A stretch of DNA of 64,000 nt from Solirubrobacteraceae bacterium (GCA_031177685.1 JAPSGI010000006.1:140955-204954), one strand, 5' to 3'. Shown: positions 35,327 to 43,850, counted from the first letter of the stretch. Made by a program: numbers and translations. The notes: generated from the letters alone by a model not told the origin.

Positions 35327-37066
35327 GTGAACAGCAAGCTCGCATTGACCGCGGCGGCAATCGCCGCGCTTTGGGCCACGGCGCCTGCCGCAATCGCCGA
35401 GCCCACTACTGAGGACCGCACGATCGTCGGCGACGTGCAGGCTGCCTATTCGGAGCTGCGCCGCGGCGACGGCTGGCAGCGCGTCGTGCGCGAGGACCTC
35501 GTGACGGCCAGCGCCACGCGCGCGACCGGACGCACCTCGCTGACCTACTTCGGCCAGCTGACCGACTTCCAGCTCTCGGACGAGGAGTCGCCTGCGCGTG
35601 TCGAGTTCCTTGACATCTCGGGCTCGCCGGCCACGGCGGCGCACCGTCCGCAGGAGGCGCTGGTCGCGTTCATGACCGACCAGGCCATCCGCGCGGTCAA
35701 CTCGTTCGGCACCAGCGCCATCACCGGCGCGGCCCTGGAGTACAACCTGATCACCGGCGACCAGGCCGACAACATGCAGCGCAACGAGGCCGAGGCCGTC
35801 GTGAAGCTGCTCGAGGGCGGCCAGGTCACGACGAACTCGGGCGTCGAGGACCTGTGCAACTTGCGTCCCGGCGAGGCCGCGAAGTACACGGGCGTGCAGG
35901 ACCACGACGACTACTACGAGTCCGGTGACCACTACGACCCGGAGAACCCGATCGGGCGCTACAGCGCCTGGCCGGTCTACCAGAACCTGATGGACCGCGC
36001 CCAGCTGCCGTTCTCGGCGGCCGGTTCGGACGTCCCGACCTACGTCACGTTCGGCAACCACGACAACCTGCAGCAGGGCAACCAGTGGTCGAACGCCTCG
36101 TTCGAGGCGATCGCCACCGGGTGCGCGAAGGTGTTCGCGCCGGTGCCCCTCAACCAGCAGGCGAACCTGATCAACGGCCTCGGCACGTCGCCGCAGAACG
36201 TGTTCAACGTGCCGCCCGACCCGGCTCGCCAGATGGTGGACAAGGCCCAGTACAAGGCGCTGCACGACGACCCGGCGTCCAACGATCACGGGTTCGGCTA
36301 CGTCGATCCGGCCGAGAACGCCGCCTCCAACGGCGCGGCCAGCTACTACACCTGGGAGCCCAAGCCGGGCCTTCAGCTGATCTCGATCGACACGGTGTCC
36401 GAGGGCGGGACGACGGGTGACTCCGCCAGCGGGAACATCGACGCCGCGCAGTGGGCGTGGCTCCAGGGCGTCCTGGACGCCAACGAGTCCGAGCCGGCGG
36501 CCACGCGTGACCTGGTGATCCTGTTCGGGCACCACCCGGAGCGCAGCCTGACGGCGCAGACGCCGGACGAGTTCGCACCGCCGTGCACGGGCGTCAACGA
36601 CGCGCACGGGCACGACGCGAACCCGGGCTGCGACATGGATCCGCGCATCTCGACGCCGCTGCGCCACGGGGACGACCTCGTGGCTGAGCTGCTCGAGCAC
36701 CCGCACGTGATCGCATACGTCGCGGGCCACACGCACGAGCACAAGATCATCCCGTTCGCGCGTGCCGACGGCAGCGGCGGGTTCTGGGAGATCGAGACGT
36801 CGGCGATCGTTGACTGGCCGCACCAGGCCCGGCTGGTCGAGGTGACCGACAACGGCGACGACACGCTGTCGATCTTCGGCACCCTGATCGACCATCTCGG
36901 CCCAACCACCGCGCCCGCGCCCGGCAACGCGAGCGGGTTCAACCGGCGCGAGCTGGCGTCCCTGGGGCGCACGTTCGGGTTCAACGACGAGCAGGCCGGC
37001 GGCGGCACCGGGGAAGGGACCCCCGCGGACCGCAACGTCGAGCTGCTGCTTCCCGACCCGCGCTAG
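35327..37066 (+). CDS. Secreted metallophosphoesterase
   Basis: A 579-residue exported enzyme with a signal peptide ending near AIAE (residue 25). Metal-site blocks in order are QLTDFQLSD, ITGDQADN, TFGNHDN, LFGHHP and VAGHTHEH. The first block has Gln where most calcineurin-like enzymes have His (D-x-H); DFQLSDEESPARVEF resembles the PPA1498-type metallophosphoesterases, where this is usual. A strong GGGAGG (35315-35320) precedes GTG 35327. It may hydrolyse phosphate esters outside the cell; the substrate is unknown. Confidence 0.87.
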   Translation: MNSKLALTAAAIAALWATAPAAIAEPTTEDRTIVGDVQAAYSELRRGDGWQRVVREDLVTASATRATGRTSLTYFGQLTDFQLSDEESPARVEFLDISGSPATAAHRPQEALVAFMTDQAIRAVNSFGTSAITGAALEYNLITGDQADNMQRNEAEAVVKLLEGGQVTTNSGVEDLCNLRPGEAAKYTGVQDHDDYYESGDHYDPENPIGRYSAWPVYQNLMDRAQLPFSAAGSDVPTYVTFGNHDNLQQGNQWSNASFEAIATGCAKVFAPVPLNQQANLINGLGTSPQNVFNVPPDPARQMVDKAQYKALHDDPASNDHGFGYVDPAENAASNGAASYYTWEPKPGLQLISIDTVSEGGTTGDSASGNIDAAQWAWLQGVLDANESEPAATRDLVILFGHHPERSLTAQTPDEFAPPCTGVNDAHGHDANPGCDMDPRISTPLRHGDDLVAELLEHPHVIAYVAGHTHEHKIIPFARADGSGGFWEIETSAIVDWPHQARLVEVTDNGDDTLSIFGTLIDHLGPTTAPAPGNASGFNRRELASLGRTFGFNDEQAGGGTGEGTPADRNVELLLPDPR

Positions 37067-37077
37067 CGGGCCGGAAG

Positions 37078-37785
37078 CTAGGGGCGGGGGCGGTCCCGGA
37101 GTCTGACTCCGGCGGCCGCCCCCAACCCCATGGCGCCGAGCACGATCGCCAGCGACAGGAGGGGACTGGAGGCCTCCGAGCGCTCGTCGCGCAGGGCGTC
37201 CGCGCTGGGGATCCACTCGAGCAAGCCGGCGATGCGCACGCGGCGCTCGCCCACCCGGACGGGGACCGACCAGCGGCGAATCGTGCGCCGGGCGCCGCCC
37301 TCGCCCACCACGGCGGGCCGCGCGCGCGTCATCCACTGCGCGCGGTGCTCATTCCAGCGCCACGGGCCCGGTTCGGCCAGGCGCTCCCAGCGGGGCGCGG
37401 TCCGTGGCCGCGCGAAGGCGGGCACACGCACCCGCGCGTAGCGCTCGGCCGAGCGCCAGGCGGTGGGGGAGTGGCGGTTGACCTCCACGCCGGCGGGACC
37501 GAGCCGGAACATCGGCTCGCCGAGGGTGCCGAGCACGACCAGCGGCTGCCGGCCGGTCCAGCGCAGCTCGAGCAGGTCTTGGTGGCCGAGCATCCGTACG
37601 CGCAGGCCCGGCACGGTGGGCTCGACGCGGGTCACGCGCGAGAAGTAGCTCTCGCGGTCGCGCGCCGGGATGAGGTCGTTGCGCGGGATGGGACCGGTCT
37701 TGGGCGGCGGCGGGCCGTGCGCCGACGCGAGGGCGCCCGTGGCCAGCCACGCCACGGCGCCCGCCGCCGCCGCGCTGCGCCTCAT
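37078..37785 (-). CDS. Exported protein with C-terminal membrane helix, partner of HupE-like gene
   Basis: A 235-residue protein from ATG 37785. It has a signal peptide (residues 1 to about 22, ASAHG), a soluble part of about 180 residues without known motif, and a C-terminal hydrophobic helix (LLSLAIVLGAMGLGAAAGV) with a basic tail. The start overlaps the stop of the HupE-like gene (ATGA), so the two proteins are made together and may form a complex. A much longer frame through this region is a shadow of upstream genes. Confidence 0.72.
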   Translation of the reverse strand: MRRSAAAAGAVAWLATGALASAHGPPPPKTGPIPRNDLIPARDRESYFSRVTRVEPTVPGLRVRMLGHQDLLELRWTGRQPLVVLGTLGEPMFRLGPAGVEVNRHSPTAWRSAERYARVRVPAFARPRTAPRWERLAEPGPWRWNEHRAQWMTRARPAVVGEGGARRTIRRWSVPVRVGERRVRIAGLLEWIPSADALRDERSEASSPLLSLAIVLGAMGLGAAAGVRLRDRPRP

Positions 37786-38474
37786 ATGCCCACCCCCGTG
37801 GCGAGGAAGACCAGGAACGTGGTCCCGGCGGCGAGGAAGGCGCAGCCGGCGGGGATGCGCTGATGCTCGGGGAGCGGGAAGGCGCGCGCGGCCGTTAGGA
37901 TGCCCACGAAGGCGAGGAGCACGGCGACCTGGCCCGCTTCGACGCCCGCGTTGAAGCCCAGGACGGAGGGCCACAGCTCGTCGCCGGGCAGGCGCAGCTC
38001 CTGCAGCAGCGAGGAGAGTCCGAGGCCGTGGGCCAGCCCGAAGGCGAGCGCGGGGCCGCGCGGGTCCGTGCCGAGCCACCGGTGCGACGAGCCGAAGGCG
38101 ATCTGCGCGCCCACGAAGCCCACGCTGAGCGCGATCACGGCGTCCACCAGGTCGCCCGGCACGGCGAGGCCGGTGACGGTCGCCCCGATCAGCGTGGTGC
38201 TGTAGGCGACGGCGAACAGGCCCGCCAGGCGCGCCACGTCGCGCAGCCCGGCGCACAGGACGGCCAGCCCCAGCAGGAACAGGACGTGGTCGTAGCCCAG
38301 GAGTATGTGCTCGGCGCCGTAGCGCGCGAAGTCGACGGCCAGCCCGAAGCCCGCCTCGCCCTCGGGAGCGGCGGCGGACCCGGAGTGCGCCCGCGCGGCC
38401 GGCGCGCACGCCAGCAGCCCGGCCGCCATCGCGGCCAGGGCTCTGAGGCCCCGTCCCGTCCCGTCCCGACCCAT
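37782..38474 (-). CDS. HupE/UreJ_2 family membrane protein
   Basis: A 230-residue membrane protein with a cleavable or first helix (ending RAHSG) and about six more helices. YGAEHILLGYDHVLFLLGL holds the conserved His/Asp segment of HupE/UreJ_2 proteins, and a second His block is FGLAHGLGLSS. These proteins are associated with nickel or cobalt supply for hydrogenase and urease, but no such enzyme is in the window. It heads a two-gene minus operon; the hairpin at 38486-38520 separates it from the upstream gene. Confidence 0.8.
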   Translation of the reverse strand: MGRDGTGRGLRALAAMAAGLLACAPAARAHSGSAAAPEGEAGFGLAVDFARYGAEHILLGYDHVLFLLGLAVLCAGLRDVARLAGLFAVAYSTTLIGATVTGLAVPGDLVDAVIALSVGFVGAQIAFGSSHRWLGTDPRGPALAFGLAHGLGLSSLLQELRLPGDELWPSVLGFNAGVEAGQVAVLLAFVGILTAARAFPLPEHQRIPAGCAFLAAGTTFLVFLATGVGI

Positions 38475-38485
38475 GCGCCAATAAC

Positions 38486-38520
38486 GGGACGCACCGCGCG
38501 TACGTAACGCGGCGCGTCCC
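38486..38520 (-). terminator. Hairpin terminator after the basic protein gene
   Basis: GGGACGC and GCGTCCC arms with further CCGCG/CGCGG pairing (38486-38498 with 38508-38520; one mismatch) enclose a nine-base loop. On the minus strand it lies 11 bases after the stop at 38532 and is followed by GTTATT. It should end the basic protein transcript before the HupE-like gene. Confidence 0.6.
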
Positions 38521-38531
38521 GCGCGCGCGAC

Positions 38532-39017
38532 CTAGGCGACCGGCAGGCGGTCCTGAACGCGCTCGCGCGCCTCGTCGAGGCGCCGGCCGACGTCGCGCTG
38601 CGTGGAGCGCAGCTCGCGCTCCGCGTTGCGGCGGTTGCGCCGGATGGCCTGCTCGCCGCGGCGCTCGAACTTGCGCAGCTCGCGCTGCGCCCGCTCGCGG
38701 TCGGTGTACTTGCGCACGGTGTCCGCGAGGTTGTCCCGGGCCGTCAGCACGGCGCCCACGGGGATGTAAGCGGCTCGGCGAACCTGCGTGCCCACGGCCG
38801 ACAGGCGCGCGGACTCCGCGTCGGCCCGGCGTGCCGCGGACGTCGCGCCGCGCTCGACCGTCGTCTGCGCGCTGCGCGCGGTCGCCCCGGCCTGGCTGCG
38901 CGTGGAGCGCGCCGAGGCGCGGGTCGAGCGGCCGCTGCGCTTGGCCGCGTTGCGCTTGCGTGTCGCGGCCGCCTTCTTGCCGGCCGCGCTGCGCTCGGTC
39001 TTCGTCTGAGTCGCCAT
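38532..39017 (-). CDS. Basic Ala/Lys/Arg-rich protein (histone- or phasin-like)
   Basis: A 161-residue, strongly basic protein. The N-terminal 45 residues are rich in Ala, Lys, Arg and Ser (GKKAAATRKRNAAKRSG), resembling histone H1-like tails; a middle segment YIPVGAVLTARDNLADTVRK recalls phasin or HBHA-like helices; the rest is charged and likely coiled coil. It is divergent from the HU gene with a LexA-like box between. A nucleoid or DNA-protecting role is inference from charge and neighbours. Confidence 0.75.
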   Translation of the reverse strand: MATQTKTERSAAGKKAAATRKRNAAKRSGRSTRASARSTRSQAGATARSAQTTVERGATSAARRADAESARLSAVGTQVRRAAYIPVGAVLTARDNLADTVRKYTDRERAQRELRKFERRGEQAIRRNRRNAERELRSTQRDVGRRLDEARERVQDRLPVA

Positions 39018-39059
39018 CGTCGTGGTCAGTGCTCCTCTGTTTTCGGGTTCGCGGTATCA

Positions 39060-39073
39060 CGAACATGTGTTCC
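39060..39073. promoter_or_regulatory. LexA-type SOS box between the basic protein gene and hup
   Basis: CGAACATGTGTTCC is an exact match to the Bacillus-type LexA consensus CGAACRNRYGTTYC. It lies 43 bases before the minus-strand start at 39017 and 91 bases before GTG 39164. The HNH gene box carries the same CGAACATGTGTTC core. Confidence 0.65.
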
Positions 39074-39163
39074 CGCCGCATCGCATGCGGAAACACGGGA
39101 TTCGAGGTCCGTCCGGCGGGGCCCGTAGCGTCCGTGCGACCCCTCAGAAGGAGGAGAGACGAC

Positions 39164-39439
39164 GTGAACAAGTCAGAGCTCATCGAGCAGGTCGCGTCCC
39201 GGACCGACAGGACCAAGGCCGACGCCGCCGAGGCGGTGGACGCGGTGCTGCGCACGATCGAGGAGAGCCTCGGCCGCGGCGCGGAGATCTCGATCACCGG
39301 CTTCGGGAAGTTCCACGTCGCCGAGCGCGGCGCGCGCACGGGCCGCAACCCGCGGACCGGCGAGACCATCGAGATCCGGGCCAGCCGGGTGCCGCGCTTC
39401 AGCGCGGGGGCGGGCCTCAAGCAGGCCGTCAACCGCTAG
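39164..39439 (+). CDS. hup: DNA-binding protein HU
   Basis: A 91-residue HU-family protein: NKSELIEQVASRTDRTKADA at the N-terminus, GFGKFHVAERGARTGRNPRT with the DNA-bending beta arm and Pro, and VPRFSAGAGLKQAVN at the end. AAGGAGGAGAG (39148-39158) is a strong ribosome binding site for GTG 39164. It lacks the Lys/Ala-rich C-terminal tail of mycobacterial HupB. It compacts DNA; the divergent basic protein may share its control. Confidence 0.95.
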   Translation: MNKSELIEQVASRTDRTKADAAEAVDAVLRTIEESLGRGAEISITGFGKFHVAERGARTGRNPRTGETIEIRASRVPRFSAGAGLKQAVNR

Positions 39440-39451
39440 CTCGCAGCTCCC

Positions 39452-39955
39452 TCACTCCGCGCGCCCGCGGGCCGGGTGGTCGCGCGCGATGCCCGGGTGG
39501 ACGCCGGGCCGGTCGACCTGCTCGGCCTGGATCTTCTGCAGCAGGTCGATCAGCTGCTCGCGCTCGGCCTCGTCGAGGACCGAGCACAGGCGGCTCTCGA
39601 CCTCGACCGCCACCTTCGCGGCGCGCGCGAGCGCCCGGCGTCCCTCCGGCGTCAGATGGAGCGCGCGCACGCGGCGGTCCCCGGGATCGGGCCGCCGTTC
39701 GAGCATCCCGCGCTCCTCCAGCGCGTCCACGAGCGCGACCATGCGGCTGGGTGGGATTCCCAGCTGCTCCGCGAGTGCCTGCTGGGACTGACCCTTCGCG
39801 GCGGCGACGAAGCGCAGCAGAGACCACTCGCGGGGCGAGAGCCCCACCGGCTCCAGGGCGTCCGAGAACCGGCCGGAGGTGACGAACCCGAGCTGCGACA
39901 GCAAGAAGCCCACGCTGCGTGGCGAGCGGTCCGGGGAGGTGGGCAGGTCGGCCAT
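39452..39955 (-). CDS. MarR-family transcriptional regulator
   Basis: A 167-residue winged-helix repressor. LSPREWSLLRFVAAAKGQSQ begins the helical core; QQALAEQLGIPPSRMVALVD is the recognition helix region; RPDPGDRRVRALHLTPEGR is the beta wing with the typical DxRxR pattern. It is divergent from an MMPL exporter, and an ATGTTC-G-GAACAT palindrome covers its start codon. Probable ligand-responsive repressor of itself and the exporter. ATG 39955 is chosen because the palindrome and wing position fit the family length. Confidence 0.92.
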   Translation of the reverse strand: MADLPTSPDRSPRSVGFLLSQLGFVTSGRFSDALEPVGLSPREWSLLRFVAAAKGQSQQALAEQLGIPPSRMVALVDALEERGMLERRPDPGDRRVRALHLTPEGRRALARAAKVAVEVESRLCSVLDEAEREQLIDLLQKIQAEQVDRPGVHPGIARDHPARGRAE

Positions 39956-39966
39956 GTTCGGAACAT
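39954..39966. promoter_or_regulatory. Putative MarR operator
   Basis: ATGTTC and GAACAT flank a single central base, a perfect inverted repeat covering the MarR start codon. Looser AACATT (39963-39968) and AATGTT (39992-39997) half-sites lie toward the exporter gene and could bind a second dimer. Confidence 0.55.
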
Positions 39967-40028
39967 TACCGGCGCAACGATTCTTGCTATGAATGTTTCA
40001 GCGCGGTAACGAACCGATTGGAGTCGCC

Positions 40029-42167
40029 TTGTCCACGCTCACCCGCTGGGTCCTCTCGCACAAGCGCACGGTCGTCCTGACGTGGCTGGTCCTCACGGTC
40101 GCCGGCATCGCGGCCGCCGGGCCCGCAACCGACGCGCTGAAGCCGGAGTTCTCGGTCCCCGACAAGGAGGGCTGGGAGACCAACGTGGCGATCGCGGAGC
40201 GCTACCGCGGCACGGGCGGCGACACCGCTCCGCTGGTTCCGGTGGTGAAGCTCCCGGTGGGCCGCAGCGTGGCTTCCCCCGGCGTCGGCGGGGACCTGGC
40301 GAAGCTCGACGCCCGGCTGAAGCGCGCGCTGCCCAACGCCCGCATCGCGTCCTACTCCTCCACCGGCGACCGCGCCTTCGTCTCCGGCGACGGGCGCACC
40401 ACCTTCGCGATCGTCTATCCCCAGCCCGATCCCGACTCCGCGTTCGGGGAGAACCCGGCGGCCGAGCGCGCGGCGCGCGGCGCGCTGGCCGCCGCGACGG
40501 TGGGCAACGCGCCGGTGCACCTGACCGGCTTCGACGCGCTGGCGCAGGAGAGCGGCGGCAGCGAGGGCCCGGGCGTGCTGCTGGAGGCGGTGATCGGCGG
40601 CCTGGGGGCCCTGCTCGTGCTGATCTTCGTCTTCGCCTCCTTCCTCGCGGTGATCCCGCTCGTCATGGCGATCGTGTCGATCATGACGACGTTCCTGCTG
40701 CTGCTCGGGCTGACGCAGCTCACCGACGTCTCGCCGATCGTCCAGTTCCTCATCGCCCTGATCGGGCTCGGCGTGGCGATCGACTACTCCCTGCTCGTCG
40801 CGTCGCGGTGGCGCGAGGAGCGCTCGCACGGGCGCCAGGGCGACGAGGCGGTCCAGCGGGCGATGGAGACCGCCGGCCGCGCGGTCGTGTTCAGCGGGAT
40901 CACGGTGGCCATCGGCCTCCTCGCCCTGATCGCGCTGCCGCTCCCGTTCCTGCGCTCGATGGGCTACGGCGGGATGCTGATCCCGCTGGTGTCGACGCTG
41001 GTGGCGATCACGCTGCTGCCGGTCGTGCTGGCCAAGCTGGGATCGCGGCTGGACTGGCCGCACCGGCGCACGGACGACAAGGCCAGCCGCGCCTGGACGC
41101 GCTGGGCCGAGGCGGTCTCGCGGCGGCGCTGGCTGGCCGCGGGCGCCGGCATGGCCGTCGTGGTCGCCCTCGCCTTCGCGGCCACGGACCTCAACCTCGG
41201 CACGTCCGACGCCGACGCGATGGCGCGCTCCGGCGACGCGAAGGACGGCCTGGTCGCGCTGGAGGAGGCCGGCATCGGCGAGGGCGCGCTCCTTCCCCAC
41301 GAGATCCTCGTGGGCGGGGGGACGAACCCCGAGCAGCTGGCCGCGCGGCTGAATCGCGTGGAGGGGATTCACGGCGCGGTCGCGCCGCGCACCGCGGACT
41401 GGCGGGCGGGCGGGACGGCGCTGGTCGAGGCGATCCCGGTGCCCGACAGCGGCTCGGACGCGGGCGCGGCGACGCTGCGCGGCGTGCGCGACACGGCGCA
41501 CGCGGCGGGTCCCGACGTGCGCGTCGGCGGGCAGCCGGCGGCCAACGACGACTTCATCGACGCCGTCTACGGCAGCTTCCCGCTGATGATCGCGCTGATC
41601 ACCATCACCACGTTCATCCTGCTGGCGCGAGCCTTCCGCTCCCTGCTGCTGCCGCTCAAGGCGATCCTGCTCAACGTGCTGAGCGTCGCGGCCGCCTGGG
41701 GCGTGCTGGTGCTGGTGTGGCAGCACGGCTACGGCTCGGAGGCGATCTGGGGCATCGAGGCGACGGGCTCCGTCCCGTCGTGGATGCCGCTGATGATCTT
41801 CGCCTTCCTGTTCGGGCTCTCGATGGACTACGAGGTCTTCATCCTGTCGCGGATGCGCGAGGAGTACGACGCCACTGGGTCCACGGACACCGCCGTCGTG
41901 CGCGGGATCGGGCGCACGGGCCGGCTGGTGACCAGCGCCGCGCTGATCCTGTTCCTCGCCTTCACCGCGATGGCCTCGGGACCGCAGACCGACGTGAAGA
42001 TGATGGCCACGGGGCTCGCGGCCGGGATCCTGCTCGACGCGACGGTGATCCGGGCGCTGGTCGTCCCGGCGGTGATCTCGCTGATGGGCCGCTGGAACTG
42101 GTGGCTGCCGCGCTGGCCGGCCCGCGTGCTGCGCGTCGAGCCCTCGGCTCTCACACAGGAATCCTGA
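40029..42167 (+). CDS. MMPL-family RND transporter
   Basis: A 712-residue exporter with about twelve helices and a large extracytoplasmic loop between helices 1 and 2. Proton-relay motifs are LGVAIDYSLLVASRWREE and FGLSMDYEVFILSRMREE (the DY pairs). MMPL proteins export lipids, siderophores or drugs. I prefer TTG 40029, preceded by GGAG at 40019-40022 and starting STLTRWVLSHKRTVV; ATG 39993 would add 12 residues. Divergence from the MarR gene points to inducible efflux. Confidence 0.9.
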   Translation: MSTLTRWVLSHKRTVVLTWLVLTVAGIAAAGPATDALKPEFSVPDKEGWETNVAIAERYRGTGGDTAPLVPVVKLPVGRSVASPGVGGDLAKLDARLKRALPNARIASYSSTGDRAFVSGDGRTTFAIVYPQPDPDSAFGENPAAERAARGALAAATVGNAPVHLTGFDALAQESGGSEGPGVLLEAVIGGLGALLVLIFVFASFLAVIPLVMAIVSIMTTFLLLLGLTQLTDVSPIVQFLIALIGLGVAIDYSLLVASRWREERSHGRQGDEAVQRAMETAGRAVVFSGITVAIGLLALIALPLPFLRSMGYGGMLIPLVSTLVAITLLPVVLAKLGSRLDWPHRRTDDKASRAWTRWAEAVSRRRWLAAGAGMAVVVALAFAATDLNLGTSDADAMARSGDAKDGLVALEEAGIGEGALLPHEILVGGGTNPEQLAARLNRVEGIHGAVAPRTADWRAGGTALVEAIPVPDSGSDAGAATLRGVRDTAHAAGPDVRVGGQPAANDDFIDAVYGSFPLMIALITITTFILLARAFRSLLLPLKAILLNVLSVAAAWGVLVLVWQHGYGSEAIWGIEATGSVPSWMPLMIFAFLFGLSMDYEVFILSRMREEYDATGSTDTAVVRGIGRTGRLVTSAALILFLAFTAMASGPQTDVKMMATGLAAGILLDATVIRALVVPAVISLMGRWNWWLPRWPARVLRVEPSALTQES

Positions 42168-42174
42168 GCGGCGC

Positions 42175-42180
42175 TATATT
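42175..42180 (+). promoter_or_regulatory. -10 hexamer TATATT of the STAS gene
   Basis: TATATT is 34 bases before GTG 42215, which has its own GGGAGG ribosome site at 42205-42210, so this message would have a normal leader. Confidence 0.45.
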
Positions 42181-42214
42181 CGCGCGGGGGCCGCAAGCGG
42201 TCGCGGGAGGCACC

Positions 42215-42556
42215 GTGCTGGACCAGAGCGTCGTGGTGGCGAGAGGGCCTCTGGTCGTGCGCATCGCGCGTGCCGAGGACGCGCACGTGCTGGGCCTGTT
42301 CGGCGAGCTGGACATCGGCACGGCCACGCTGCTGGACCGCGAGCTGCGGCGCGTGGAGGCGCTCGCGCCGGGCCGGATCGTCGTCGACCTCAGCGGTCTG
42401 GCCTTCCTGGACTCGACCGGCCTGCAGACCCTGCTGCAGGCCCACCGGCGCTCGCGCCGCACGGGCGGTGGCTTGTCCCTGCTGCGCGGCCGTCCCGACG
42501 TGCAGCGCGTGTTCGAGATGACCGAGGCCGACGCGATCCTGCACTTCGAGGACTGA
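42215..42556 (+). CDS. STAS-domain anti-sigma factor antagonist
   Basis: A 113-residue SpoIIAA/RsbV-like protein. LFGELDIGTATLLDREL begins the fold; VVDLSGLAFLDSTGLQTLL holds the phosphorylatable Ser in DSTG. In partner switching such proteins bind and free an anti-sigma kinase. No RsbW-like kinase is adjacent. Its end is convergent with the MpsC-like gene, four bases apart. Confidence 0.92.
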   Translation: MLDQSVVVARGPLVVRIARAEDAHVLGLFGELDIGTATLLDRELRRVEALAPGRIVVDLSGLAFLDSTGLQTLLQAHRRSRRTGGGLSLLRGRPDVQRVFEMTEADAILHFED

Positions 42557-42560
42557 CGCG

Positions 42561-42932
42561 CTACGCGGCCGCCGGAGCCTCGGGCTCCAGCACGAACATC
42601 TCCGCGGCGATGTCGGGGTCGACGTGGTTGTCGCTCATGAAGGCGATCACCCGCCGCTCGAGGACTTCCTCGACACCCTGCACCAGGTCCTCGCGCATCG
42701 CGGACTGAAAGCGGCGCCGGAGCTCGCGCACGAACTCACCGTCGCCGGCGTCCACGAGCGTGCGCTCGGCCTTCAGGAGCGTGTCCTGCAGGACGACGAC
42801 TACCAGGTCTCCGGTGATGGTCGTGCGCGCCTTCGTCGGCCCGCGGCCGGTGTACTCGTGGAGTACTCGCACGGTCATGTTGGAGATCCGCATCGAGGGC
42901 GACTGGATGAGTTCCGGTGTCTCTTGGGGCAT
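42561..42932 (-). CDS. DUF2294/MpsC-like protein
   Basis: A 123-residue protein. YTGRGPTKARTTITGDLVVV, LKAERTLVDAGDGEFVRELR and VLERRVIAFMSDNHVDPDIA match the block order of DUF2294 proteins, named MpsC for a proposed Na+-linked membrane system; the protein itself is soluble. The start ATG 42932 follows a purine-rich stretch. Function in this organism is unknown. The 115 bases upstream hold no other gene, only the palindrome at 43048. Confidence 0.75.
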   Translation of the reverse strand: MPQETPELIQSPSMRISNMTVRVLHEYTGRGPTKARTTITGDLVVVVLQDTLLKAERTLVDAGDGEFVRELRRRFQSAMREDLVQGVEEVLERRVIAFMSDNHVDPDIAAEMFVLEPEAPAAA

Positions 42933-43047
42933 CTGGAGCCCCTCTCTCGCCTGCTTGGAGCGTGAAGCACGTGAAGGGGTCGAAGCAGGCGTCTATCGCC
43001 CAACGCGTCACTTTCGAGGATAGCGCGACCACCGTTCCCGCCACCGT

Positions 43048-43082
43048 GTGGACTTAGCCGCCTATGTCGCGGTCAAGTCCAC
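43048..43082. repeat. Imperfect palindrome, copy 2
   Basis: Inverted copy of the element at 1279-1313: arms GTGGACTT and AAGTCCAC, 19-base centre, 33 of 35 bases identical after reverse complementing. It starts eight bases after the minus-strand TAG at 43091-43093 and lies upstream of the DUF2294 gene, so again just after a stop codon. Confidence 0.75.
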
Positions 43083-43090
43083 ACGCCGGG

Positions 43091-43843
43091 CTAGCGGCGG
43101 GCGCGGGCGCGCTCGAGTGCGCTCGTGGCGTCGTCGAGCCGGCGCTGGGCGCGTTCCGCCTCGCGCTCGGCTTCGCGGACCGCGCGCTCGGCCTCGCGAA
43201 TCTCGCGGGCGCGCTCGCGCTCGCGCTCGCGCTCGCGGGCCGCCTTCTGGGCTTCGCGCTCGCGGGCGGCGCTGGGACGCTTCTTCGCGCCCCCGCGCCT
43301 CGGCGCGGGCGCACCCGCGCCGAGGGGTCCGAGGCCGCTCGCGCGGTGCTCGCGCGTCAGCCGGCCGCAGGCGAACTCGGCCCGGGCGCGCTCGTCCACC
43401 GCCACCGCGTGCAGGGTCTGCGCGACCTTGTCCAGCGTGGCGGGGCTCGGCGCGTGGCCGTCGCGGTCGAGCAGGCCGGGCGCGCTGGCGCGCAGCTTGC
43501 GGACCGCCTCGCTCTCGCGCTCCGCGGCGTCGCGCAGGCGGCCGGCGTCCCCCTTGCCGGACAGCAGCCGCTCGTGCGCGGCGCGCAGCTTCTCCCCGGC
43601 GGCGAGCAGCCGCTTGGCGTCGCCCTTCTGCGTGCGGGCCAGCTGGTTGACCGCCCAGGCCGCGGCGCTGGGCTTGCGCAGCCCCTTCACCCAGGTGGCG
43701 GCTGCGCGCTCGCCTGCCTCGCGCAGCTCGCGGACGAGCGCGTCGCGGGCGGGCGTGAACTCGTCCAGCGCCAGGCCGTAGAGGGCGTCCGCGCGCTCGG
43801 CCGGCACGCCCGCGGGGACGTCGAGGGGATCGCTGTGCGCCAT
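43091..43843 (-). CDS. Conserved actinobacterial coiled-coil protein
   Basis: A 250-residue protein. The first 150 residues are helical with LYGLALDEFTPARDALVREL and GLRKPSAAAWAVNQLAR, blocks I recall from uncharacterised actinobacterial proteins. From about residue 185 the sequence is almost wholly Arg/Glu/Ala (a long coiled coil). ATG 43843 is seven bases after TATAAG, a leaderless start. It is divergent from ku with 56 bases between, so it may belong to the DNA-repair locus, but its function is unknown. Confidence 0.75.
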   Translation of the reverse strand: MAHSDPLDVPAGVPAERADALYGLALDEFTPARDALVRELREAGERAAATWVKGLRKPSAAAWAVNQLARTQKGDAKRLLAAGEKLRAAHERLLSGKGDAGRLRDAAERESEAVRKLRASAPGLLDRDGHAPSPATLDKVAQTLHAVAVDERARAEFACGRLTREHRASGLGPLGAGAPAPRRGGAKKRPSAAREREAQKAARERERERERAREIREAERAVREAEREAERAQRRLDDATSALERARARR

Positions 43844-43850
43844 GCGCGCA

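Noticed and set aside
39993..40028. ATG 39993 as start of the MMPL exporter
   Set aside because: No ribosome site precedes it; TTG 40029 has GGAG at a good distance and gives the usual N-terminus. Not excluded.
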